This document shows positions 12,788-19,347 of a stretch of DNA of 25,586 nucleotides, piece by piece (the stretch's first letter is position 1; every line of letters begins with the position of its first letter). Source of the stretch: JAAXVZ01 sp964392465 (GTDB lineage: Archaea > Nanobdellota > Nanobdellia > Woesearchaeales > GW2011-AR15); assembly GCA_964392465.1 (NCBI GenBank), contig CAYMPC010000012.1, forward strand, positions 1 to 25,586, written 5' to 3'. A model generated the notes under the pieces. That model had not been told where the DNA came from, did no database searches, and saw only the letters and a list, made by a program, of their open reading frames with translations. A program made the position numbers and the translations under genes.

Positions 12788-14197
12788 TTATTCTTTGATT
12801 ATTCCATAACCTATTAACCTAAATCTTGTGCCCATTCTCCTAGAAATAGTAACTCTTGACTCTTTATCTGCGCAAACAGGCAATTTTAATTTACATTCAA
12901 TTAAATTCTTACTCAGTTTTGTCACAAATCCTACTGTTGCAGCTGAATTCACATTGAGCATTAATATCTCTGACATTTTTATTGGCTCTACTTTAAGATC
13001 TTCTTTTGCTCCTACAACTCTATCCAAAAGAGATATCTCAAGTTTAAGATTATCCCAAACAGGAGGAAGCTTTCCTTCATAACCTACAATATTTCCTGTG
13101 AAACTATCTGCTTTTACAATAGAAGGATCAAGATTTGTCATGACTGCAATAGAGCCTCCTGGCCCAACCTTGGCAACTGTTTTGCCGCCTGTCATTAAAC
13201 TTACTATTTTTGTTTTTACAGATTTCCATACCATCTTGTTTGCTTCTTCATATACTCTTCCAGGTCTTATCTCAATATTATCTCCTTCATTCAAAACACC
13301 CTGCTGTAAAGCTCCTCCAAAAATACCTCCCTTCAAATCTTTGACAGCAGCTCCTGGTTTATTTATGTCGAAAGATCTTGCAACAAACATTCTTGGATCT
13401 GCATTCATTTCTCTTTTTGGAGTTGGTATGTTTTCCTGAATTGCCTGTACAATAGCATCGATATTGATATTATGCTGTGCAGAAACAGGAAGGATTGGAG
13501 CATTCTCATATTCAGTTCCTTTTAAAAATTTTTTAATCTGCTCATAGTTTTTTACTGCCTGCTCTTCACTCACTAAATCTATTTTATTTTGGATGACAAC
13601 AATATGTTTTATTCCAACAATCTTTAAAGCCATCAAATGCTCCCTTGTTTGTGGTTGAGGGCATTCTTCATTTGCTGCTACAAGTAAAAGAGCCCCATCC
13701 ATCAAAGTTGCGCCAGCAAGCATAGTTGCCATCAAAGACTCATGTCCTGGTGCATCAACAAAAGAAACTTTTCTGACAAATTCAGCTTTATGACCTTTAG
13801 CGCATGTGCTTTTTGTAGTATAACAATCTGGCTCTTCACATTCATTACATTTTCTGAAAGTAGAATCTGCATACCCTAATCTAATTGTACTTCCTCTTTT
13901 TATTTCCTCAGAATGTGTATCTGTCCATTTGCCTGTTAATTTCTCTGTAAGTGTTGTTTTCCCATGATCAACATGGCCAACTAACCCAATATTTATCTCA
14001 GGCTGCATTACTTCTTCTTTATGTTCTTTAGGTTCTTTAACTTCTTTGACTTTTACTTCTTTTATTTCTTTAGTTTTTTTAGCTTCTTTAAATTCATTAA
14101 GATCCTTTTTTTCTTTTGTTCCTTTTGTTTCTTTTTTTTTAGTCTCTTTTTTCTTGTGTGTCTCTTTTTTTTCTGAAGCTTCTTTCTTTTTAGGCAT
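12788..14197 (-). CDS. eif2g: Translation initiation factor aIF2 gamma with Lys/Glu-rich N-terminal extension
   Basis: This GTPase carries Met-tRNAi to the small ribosomal subunit as part of the aIF2 heterotrimer. Visible motifs are G1 GHVDHGKT (74-81), the zinc knuckle with Cys117, Cys120, Cys125 and Cys132, G3 DAPGH (148-152), G4 NKID (204-207) and a SAQ-type G5. Domains II and III follow, with FDINKPGAAVKDLKGGIFGG and the SRRMGTRFRLIGYG end. Typical archaeal proteins of about 410 residues start close to QPEINIGLVGHV, here Met64. The extra 63 residues are almost entirely Lys, Glu and Thr. They seem to be really translated: a TATA box is centred 26 nt before the distal ATG at 14197, and the frame is open throughout. 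The tail may add basic contacts to rRNA or tRNA, which is inference. Confidence 0.96.
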   Translation of the reverse strand: MPKKKEASEKKETHKKKETKKKETKGTKEKKDLNEFKEAKKTKEIKEVKVKEVKEPKEHKEEVMQPEINIGLVGHVDHGKTTLTEKLTGKWTDTHSEEIKRGSTIRLGYADSTFRKCNECEEPDCYTTKSTCAKGHKAEFVRKVSFVDAPGHESLMATMLAGATLMDGALLLVAANEECPQPQTREHLMALKIVGIKHIVVIQNKIDLVSEEQAVKNYEQIKKFLKGTEYENAPILPVSAQHNINIDAIVQAIQENIPTPKREMNADPRMFVARSFDINKPGAAVKDLKGGIFGGALQQGVLNEGDNIEIRPGRVYEEANKMVWKSVKTKIVSLMTGGKTVAKVGPGGSIAVMTNLDPSIVKADSFTGNIVGYEGKLPPVWDNLKLEISLLDRVVGAKEDLKVEPIKMSEILMLNVNSAATVGFVTKLSKNLIECKLKLPVCADKESRVTISRRMGTRFRLIGYGIIKE

Positions 14198-14218
14198 ACC
14201 GGGATGAAAAATATGTAG

Positions 14219-14228
14219 ATTTAAATAA
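14219..14228 (-). promoter_or_regulatory. TATA box for aIF2 gamma
   Basis: The minus strand reads TTATTTAAAT, centred 26 nt before the ATG at 14197. It supports the long N-terminal form. Confidence 0.5.
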
Positions 14229-14287
14229 TTTAGTAAAAAAGGCTTTTCCTTAATTTAGTTATCACTAATTAATAGTAAAAATAGATA

Positions 14288-14296
14288 TATTTAAAT
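14288..14296 (+). promoter_or_regulatory. TATA box for the 1143-residue protein gene
   Basis: TATTTAAAT lies within a longer AT-rich box, centred about 33 nt before the ATG at 14325, so a leader of only a few nucleotides is expected. Confidence 0.45.
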
Positions 14297-14324
14297 AATA
14301 AGAGTAAATTTAAAGCCTGGAAAA

Positions 14325-17300
14325 ATGAATAATCACTCTCCTCTAGAAGTACTCATAGAAAAAGAAGAAATTGTAATAAGGAATGATATAGGTTCCTTTA
14401 CCTATTCTTTAGAGGGTTTAGATTTGTTTTTTAACTCTTCTTCAAAAAAAGTCAGGCTTCCTCTTCGGGGAAGGCCTATATCTGAACTAGAGATGATGAG
14501 ATTAAGATTTCTTTTTTTAGCTTATTCTCAATTTGAAAACATTCCTAATTTTCCAGAAAATAAAAGAGAGAAAATCCAACAGTTATATTTGGAATTGGGA
14601 AATTTGGAAATGGAAATAAAAGAGATGGGATTTACAAGAACTACTTTTGACCAAGGCCTTGCTGAATTCATAGAATCCTGGATTGGAGATTACAAAAGAT
14701 TATTTTTAAGAGTACAAGAATCTCAAAACCTAAAGTATGAAGAAAAAATTTCGCTAGATCATATCAATTTTCATTCATATGAGTATAAAGCAATAGTCAC
14801 AAGTATTGCATCCCAATGGGGACCAGACGGAAAAATAACAAGTGAAAACTATGAAGAAACAATGAAAGGAATAGTATATCAGGTTTTTGTTGTAAGAAAC
14901 GGTCAAAATAAAAACAAACCTTATGCTTCTGTTTATTTTCCAGAAACAGATGAGAGAAGACTAATTGAACTAAAAAAAATTTCTGATGGAACAATTGCTT
15001 CTTTGCCTATTTATGATCCTTCTCATGCTTCTTTTCTTGTATCTGTTTTAAATGAGCTAAAGTTAAAATCGCAGATAATGACAATAGCAACTGAAGATGG
15101 AGACAGTAATATTGTTCTTGTAAATAAGCCAGAAAGAACAGTTTATGGAAAAGGAAAGCCAAAAAGAGATTTTATTATGTCGTTAATGCCAACTTTATTT
15201 ATCTCTAACTGGGATATAATATGGATGGATTCAGATAGTTCCTTGTTTTCTAACAAGGGATATCAATCTTTAGAGAATTATATGCTAACAGATGATGCCT
15301 TGCGTTTTTTCAATAATATAATGGCGAGACATCTAGTAGGAGCAGAAGTAGAAGTAAGTGGGGATAGATTTATTTTCAAAGGAACTTATAATATTGAGAA
15401 ATCAGCTGAAGCATTTAGAAAGCTTCTTCATGGCTCATACACTTCAGATGTTGAAAATGATGTCTCTGGAACAAATGGGAATAATTGTGTCCAGCTATAT
15501 TGCGGTATAAATGGCGATGGGATAATAAATTTGGCCTTGAATTCTCCTCATCATACATCATTAGGTAGCCTTTCTAAAAGAATAATGGAAAAATATTCAT
15601 CTTGGCTTGAATCAATGGGAATATTAAGTAAAAGAATTAAAATAAACTCTAAACAAAAAATAAGTCAGGCGTTTTTAGAAGAAGCTAGAGCTAGGGATGT
15701 TGCTTCTATTGTGGGATATAACATTAATTCAGATTTAAGAAGAATAGCTCAAGGCTCTCTTCCTTTTAATAATCCAGATGCGTGGGATGGCTCTTCAATT
15801 TTTATAAGAGGAGAAAAAGCTTTTGCTGCAGGAAGCTTCATAGTTGACGTATACAAATATTTAAGTGAAATATTCAGCAGATGGGGAAATGTAAAACTTC
15901 CAACCATGATGCAAGTTAACAAAGTAGATTCTCCCTTGCCAATATCTGTAATTACCCCCTACTTACTTTCAAAAGGCATTACTAAAGTTGGTGATTATCT
16001 TTCAGGAATGTACTTTTTTCTTAATATAACAAGAGATTTAGATGGACTTCTTGACCCAAGCAGGAAACTTAATCCGAACTATAGGAGATTAGAAGATATT
16101 ACTGATACACAAATTAATGCTATAACTGCTCTATCTGCAAAGTGTGCTGCAGATACTGAGGGAACAAGGTTATTATATGAAAAAATCAAAGATGAATTAA
16201 TTTATCTTTCTCTTATGACAGGAATAACTCCTGGTCAAGTATCTGTTCTTTCTTTAAGTGAAATGTCCAATAATTTATGGAACAGATTTAGAAAGTCAAG
16301 GAGTCTTGCAACACCTAGCTTATCTTCAAATTCAATTAAAAAAACAGGTGAAAAAATTATTTTATATGATAATGTAGAATTGACTTATGATCCTCTTGAA
16401 TTTCTTGATGCTGTGCTTCCTTTCCTACCTAAAAGAAAACAAAAATTGACTAAAAAATTCCTTTCTCCTGATTCTTTGGAAAACTTAAACCCTATAGATG
16501 TTCTAAGAAGATATGAAATTGTAAAAAGAATTGTTTTAGAGCCAGTTGATTATTTATTGGAAGTTCTCTCAAAAAATGAGATAAACCTAAATCAGGTTGA
16601 GATGATTGATGGAAGAGTAAAAAATATTGAAAGTCTGCTAACCATTTATGTTTATTCAAGAAAAAATGGCAGAGACACTCCTGTAAAAGAAGAAACAAAA
16701 TTATCTGTAGAGGACTTTCAAAGATTGTTCATCAAACAATATGGTATGAATCCTTGGATTTTGCTTGAACAAATGAAATCTCACAAAAAAGAAAGTGATA
16801 GTATGCCCTCTCCTATATACAGCGGCTCAGCTTTCAAATTTTATAATGCAGATGATTTAGTAGATAGAAATAGACCTGGAATCAAAGGAAAGATGATAAT
16901 TTTAAATGACTATGATCCTTCAAAAAATAGGCTTATGATTTTTCAGGGAGAAGAAGGTTATACCTTTTATAATGGCATAAACCTTGATTATTGTATGTTT
17001 TCCCCCTGGGCAAAAAATCTTTTGACAGGGATGTTTGAAGGGATATTCAATAGAGAATTATTCGGAAACTCAGATAGAATTGAGTTTACAAAGATAAAAG
17101 ATTATCTTGTTAAACGGCTTGATGAGCTTGTAGAAACAGATTTATTACAAGAGGGAGCGCCTGGCTATTTTAGTATTAAGCTTCCTAATTCAAGCAAATA
17201 TACTGAATTGCCTGATAAATTAAAAGGCTCATCTGTATTATATTTGAAAAAAAGGTTTAGAAATTGTTATCGCATAGAAAACAATAACTATGAAAACAGA

Positions 17301-17756
17301 AACACTTCTTCTTGGGATTTATTAGAAATAGAAGAAGAAGAACAAAACAGCATATCTGTAGGTTCAATTTACTCAATAAAAAAAACAGATTCAAGATATA
17401 GTGTAGAAAAAATAGATTATGTTGGAAATGAAACTATTTATACTACTGAAGAAACAATTATGTCCTTAGAACAATTTTTAGATTTACCTAAGGAAGAAAA
17501 GGAAAAATATGTTCTTAATAGTGAAGAATATATAGATATTCTTGACGGAAGTGCAATAGACAAAATATTAAGACCTATTATAGAATCTACAGAAGCTCAA
17601 TTTTTAAAAGGTTATAATGGAAGTCATTTGGTAAAAGCTATATTAAATATTTGGACAGTAAGCAATACAGAGTCAAGATCAATGAATGGGATATATCTTC
17701 ATAGAAAAGAACCTCTTTTTAATGTTACATCTGGTCCACTCTTTATTCATATTTAA
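14325..17756 (+). CDS. Large soluble protein of unknown function (1143 residues)
   Basis: I cannot assign this protein to a family. It has no signal peptide and no clear membrane segment, so it is probably cytoplasmic. Composition is even along its length, with Lys/Glu/Asn/Ser typical of the window, and no frameshift is apparent. Residues 394-438 contain GINGDGIINLALNS and, after a short gap, LSKRIMEKYSSWLESMGILSKRIKI. This spacing resembles half of a LAGLIDADG nuclease module (acidic GDG strand, then a helix ending in GI-x-S), but the resemblance is partial and I see no convincing partner half. Residues 299-305 read IWMDSDS. A late acidic patch (EIEEEE) and a C-terminal VTSGPLFIHI are also visible. 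It is divergent from aIF2-gamma, has its own promoter, and ends about 190 bp before the L7Ae start. Function is unknown. Confidence 0.8.
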   Translation: MNNHSPLEVLIEKEEIVIRNDIGSFTYSLEGLDLFFNSSSKKVRLPLRGRPISELEMMRLRFLFLAYSQFENIPNFPENKREKIQQLYLELGNLEMEIKEMGFTRTTFDQGLAEFIESWIGDYKRLFLRVQESQNLKYEEKISLDHINFHSYEYKAIVTSIASQWGPDGKITSENYEETMKGIVYQVFVVRNGQNKNKPYASVYFPETDERRLIELKKISDGTIASLPIYDPSHASFLVSVLNELKLKSQIMTIATEDGDSNIVLVNKPERTVYGKGKPKRDFIMSLMPTLFISNWDIIWMDSDSSLFSNKGYQSLENYMLTDDALRFFNNIMARHLVGAEVEVSGDRFIFKGTYNIEKSAEAFRKLLHGSYTSDVENDVSGTNGNNCVQLYCGINGDGIINLALNSPHHTSLGSLSKRIMEKYSSWLESMGILSKRIKINSKQKISQAFLEEARARDVASIVGYNINSDLRRIAQGSLPFNNPDAWDGSSIFIRGEKAFAAGSFIVDVYKYLSEIFSRWGNVKLPTMMQVNKVDSPLPISVITPYLLSKGITKVGDYLSGMYFFLNITRDLDGLLDPSRKLNPNYRRLEDITDTQINAITALSAKCAADTEGTRLLYEKIKDELIYLSLMTGITPGQVSVLSLSEMSNNLWNRFRKSRSLATPSLSSNSIKKTGEKIILYDNVELTYDPLEFLDAVLPFLPKRKQKLTKKFLSPDSLENLNPIDVLRRYEIVKRIVLEPVDYLLEVLSKNEINLNQVEMIDGRVKNIESLLTIYVYSRKNGRDTPVKEETKLSVEDFQRLFIKQYGMNPWILLEQMKSHKKESDSMPSPIYSGSAFKFYNADDLVDRNRPGIKGKMIILNDYDPSKNRLMIFQGEEGYTFYNGINLDYCMFSPWAKNLLTGMFEGIFNRELFGNSDRIEFTKIKDYLVKRLDELVETDLLQEGAPGYFSIKLPNSSKYTELPDKLKGSSVLYLKKRFRNCYRIENNNYENRNTSSWDLLEIEEEEQNSISVGSIYSIKKTDSRYSVEKIDYVGNETIYTTEETIMSLEQFLDLPKEEKEKYVLNSEEYIDILDGSAIDKILRPIIESTEAQFLKGYNGSHLVKAILNIWTVSNTESRSMNGIYLHRKEPLFNVTSGPLFIHI

Positions 17757-17816
17757 TAAGGTTTAATTTATTAGACTTCATTTAAATTTTTAACAACTTA
17801 TTTACTTATTTAGTTA

Positions 17817-17827
17817 ATTTTATAAAC
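17817..17827 (+). promoter_or_regulatory. TATA box for the L7Ae-headed translation operon
   Basis: ATTTTATAAAC should place the transcript start near 17848, about 100 nt before the L7Ae ATG. This gives one of the few long leaders in the window. Confidence 0.5.
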
Positions 17828-17847
17828 CACTCGATTTTCCAGAGAAT

Positions 17848-17949
17848 TACCTAATGAATTATGACGGCACTTTTTGAAAAAAAAGGCCCGAAAGAAGGTA
17901 ATCTTTCTGATGGTTACCTAAGGTTACTTAACAAACAAAGGTGAAAAAA
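17848..17949 (+). promoter_or_regulatory. Structured 5' leader of the L7Ae mRNA
   Basis: The leader can form a 5' hairpin (CGGC to GCCC, 17865-17889) with stem CTTTTT/AAAAAG, a bulged A and a GAAA tetraloop. A second region can form either GAAAGA-TCTTTC (17890-17907) or GGTAAT-GTTACC (17897-17918); the two exclude each other. A further copy GGTTAC at 17922-17927 and TTACC at 17847-17851 could also compete for GGTAA. L7Ae binds kink-turns, and in several archaea it represses its own mRNA through a leader kink-turn. I could not build a canonical kink-turn here, though CTGATGG has a C/D-like look. A 27-codon ORF (17861-17944) ends in the L7Ae Shine-Dalgarno sequence. Confidence 0.45.
17939..17944 (+). 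promoter_or_regulatory. Shine-Dalgarno site that sets the L7Ae start
   Basis: AGGTGA lies 5 nt before the ATG at 17950 and includes the in-frame GTG at 17941. It shows that ATG 17950, not GTG 17941, is the start. Confidence 0.75.
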
Positions 17950-18270
17950 ATGGCTGAAAACACTGAAAAAGCATATGAAGCTATAGAAGTTGCCAGAACA
18001 ACAGGCAAGATAAGAAAAGGAACAAACGAAGTTACAAAAGCAATTGAAAGAGGACAAGCTAAGTTGGTAGTATATGCCAAAGATATTACTCCTCCTGAAA
18101 TTATAATGCACATCCCATTATTATGCAAGGAGAAAAAAATACCTTGTGTTGAAGTCCCAAGTAAAGAAGAACTTGGAGCTGCAGCAGGATTGGCTTTAGG
18201 AACAAGCAGCGTAGCAATAGTAGAACTTGGAGAAGCTTCTCAATTAGTAAAAGAATTTTCTCAAGAGTAG
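17950..18270 (+). CDS. rpl7ae: Ribosomal protein eL8 / L7Ae, kink-turn-binding protein
   Basis: The 106-residue protein binds kink-turns in 23S rRNA and is also a core component of archaeal C/D and H/ACA guide RNPs and of RNase P. The RNA-contact signature is GKIRKGTNEVTKAIERGQAK (19-38), followed by LVVYAKDITPPEIIMHIPLLC (39-59), EKKIPCVEVPSKEELGAA (61-78) and the conserved loop LGTSSVAIVE (83-92). Length is normal, slightly short at the N terminus. It heads the plus-strand translation block, followed by S28e 12 bp downstream. Its leader is about 100 nt and contains alternative hairpins, so autoregulation is plausible but not shown. Confidence 0.97.
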   Translation: MAENTEKAYEAIEVARTTGKIRKGTNEVTKAIERGQAKLVVYAKDITPPEIIMHIPLLCKEKKIPCVEVPSKEELGAAAGLALGTSSVAIVELGEASQLVKEFSQE

Positions 18271-18271
18271 T

Positions 18272-18278
18272 GAGTGAT
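18272..18278 (+). promoter_or_regulatory. Shine-Dalgarno site that sets the S28e start
   Basis: GAGTGAT lies 4 nt before the ATG at 18283 and contains an in-frame GTG at 18274. The ATG is therefore the better start. Confidence 0.6.
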
Positions 18279-18282
18279 AAAA

Positions 18283-18573
18283 ATGGCGGCCATAAAAAAG
18301 ATGCTAGGAAAAGAGAAAGAAGCAGAAGTAGAGATTAAGGGTCAGGTAAATTTCAGCGACGCATGGCAGGCAAGAGTAGAAGAGATAATGGGAAGGACAG
18401 GAACAAGAGGAGACGTTACTCAAGTTAGATGCAAAGTATTAGAAGGAAGAGACTCTAACAAAATTTTAAGAAGAAACGTCAGAGGACCTGTACAAATAGG
18501 AGATATATTGATGCTTAGAGAAACTGAAATTGAGGCCCGCCCACTAAACAAGACTGGAAGAGGTCAAGGCTAA
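18283..18573 (+). CDS. rps28e: Small-subunit ribosomal protein eS28
   Basis: The 96-residue protein carries the full S28e core: ARVEEIMGRTGTRGDVTQVRC (30-50), KVLEGRDSNKILRRNVRGPVQIGDILMLRETEIEAR (51-86). Archaeal S28e is usually about 70 residues, so this copy has some 25 extra residues at the N terminus (MAAIKKMLGKEKEAEVEIKG) and a short GRGQG tail. The extension begins at the ATG placed by the GAGTGAT site. It lies 12 bp after L7Ae and before L24e, the usual archaeal order for this small cluster. Confidence 0.95.
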   Translation: MAAIKKMLGKEKEAEVEIKGQVNFSDAWQARVEEIMGRTGTRGDVTQVRCKVLEGRDSNKILRRNVRGPVQIGDILMLRETEIEARPLNKTGRGQG

Positions 18574-18581
18574 ATAAGGAT

Positions 18582-18590
18582 AAAGGCGAT
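18582..18590 (+). promoter_or_regulatory. Shine-Dalgarno site for L24e
   Basis: AAAGGCGAT is 4 nt before the ATG at 18595 and resembles the GGTGAT motif used by its neighbours. Confidence 0.5.
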
Positions 18591-18594
18591 TAAA

Positions 18595-18780
18595 ATGGTA
18601 AAATGCACTTTTTGTGGAAAAGATATGAATAAAGGAACAGGCATGATGTACATTAAAAAAGATGCAAGAGTTTTTTATTTTTGCTCAACAAAATGCGAAA
18701 AAAACATGCTGAAACTTGAGAGAAAGCCTAGAACAACTAGATGGACAAAAGAATATATTAAAAATAAAAAAGCTAAATAA
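18595..18780 (+). CDS. rpl24e: Large-subunit ribosomal protein eL24 (L24e)
   Basis: The 61-residue zinc-ribbon protein has ligands Cys4, Cys7, Cys30 and Cys34 in CTFCGK and FYFCSTKCEKN. The conserved basic end RKPRTTRWTKEYIKNKK matches the family's R-x-x-x-W-T motif. Length is typical for archaeal L24e. It sits between S28e and Ndk, all on the plus strand with short gaps and each with its own Shine-Dalgarno site, so one operon is likely. Confidence 0.96.
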   Translation: MVKCTFCGKDMNKGTGMMYIKKDARVFYFCSTKCEKNMLKLERKPRTTRWTKEYIKNKKAK

Positions 18781-18796
18781 TAAAAAATTGTATAAA

Positions 18797-18806
18797 GGGA
18801 GGGGAT
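18797..18806 (+). promoter_or_regulatory. Strong Shine-Dalgarno site for Ndk
   Basis: GGGAGGGGAT lies 4 nt before the ATG at 18811, a near-perfect match to the complement of the 16S rRNA 3' end. Confidence 0.7.
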
Positions 18807-18810
18807 AAAT

Positions 18811-19302
18811 ATGCCCGAAAGATTTATTGAAAGAACACTTGTATTATTAAAGCCTGATTGTGTACAAAGAGGGCTTGTAGGAAATATCATAAATAGATTT
18901 GAAAATAGTGGCTTAAAAATAGTAGGAATGAAAATGGTCTGGGTAGATCAGGAATTTTCAAAAAAACATTACTCAGAGCATGTCTCTAAACCCTTTTACA
19001 AACCTTTAGAAACATTTATTACAGAAGGTCCTGTAATTGCTATGGCAATTGAAGGCATTCATGCTGTTGAACTTGTAAGGAAAATGGTTGGCTCAACAGA
19101 ACCAAGAAAAGCTCTTCCTGGAACAATAAGGGGAGATTTTGCTCATCATTCTTATGATTATGCTGATAAAAAAGGAATTGCAATAAAAAATCTCATTCAT
19201 GCCTCAGATACAAGCGAAAATGCAAAAAACGAGGTTGCATTATGGTTCAAGCCTGAGGAGATGCACACATATAAGACAGTTCATGAGGTTCATGTTTTTT
19301 AA
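18811..19302 (+). CDS. ndk: Nucleoside diphosphate kinase
   Basis: Ndk moves the gamma phosphate from ATP to nucleoside diphosphates through a phospho-histidine. The 163 residues begin with ERTLVLLKPDCVQRGLVG (7-24), where Lys14 binds nucleotide, and contain the active-site histidine His130 in NLIHASDTSENA (127-138), plus GSTEPRKALPGTIRGDFA (94-111). The family's usual HGSDS motif reads HASDT here, a mild variation. The protein is about ten residues longer at the C terminus than typical. In many archaea L7Ae-S28e-L24e-Ndk is followed by infB; here EF-2 follows instead. Confidence 0.97.
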   Translation: MPERFIERTLVLLKPDCVQRGLVGNIINRFENSGLKIVGMKMVWVDQEFSKKHYSEHVSKPFYKPLETFITEGPVIAMAIEGIHAVELVRKMVGSTEPRKALPGTIRGDFAHHSYDYADKKGIAIKNLIHASDTSENAKNEVALWFKPEEMHTYKTVHEVHVF

Positions 19303-19333
19303 TAATTTAATTTATACTTTAAAAATAAAATAT

Positions 19334-19340
19334 AAGGTGA
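19334..19340 (+). promoter_or_regulatory. Shine-Dalgarno site that sets the EF-2 start
   Basis: AAGGTGA is 7 nt before the ATG at 19348. An out-of-frame ATG at 19343 is only 2 nt away and is not expected to be used. Confidence 0.65.
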
Positions 19341-19347
19341 AAATGAA

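Noticed and set aside
12683..12817. 44-codon plus-strand ORF with an ATG correctly placed after a TATA box
   Set aside because: The frame is open largely because the segment is GC-rich; codon choice (CGG, GGG, CCC, GTC) differs from every gene in the window, it overlaps the aIF2-gamma gene, and RNA folding explains the segment better. It is kept as an alternative to the RNA call.
15213..15243. Family B DNA polymerase motif C (IWMDSDS resembles YxDTDS) in the 1143-residue protein
   Set aside because: No exonuclease, motif A or motif B is found at matching distances; the match is too short.
17886..17918. Canonical kink-turn in the L7Ae leader
   Set aside because: I tried the GAAAGA/TCTTTC and GGTAAT/GTTACC stems with flanking bulges; neither gives the required tandem G-A pairs next to a 3-nt bulge.
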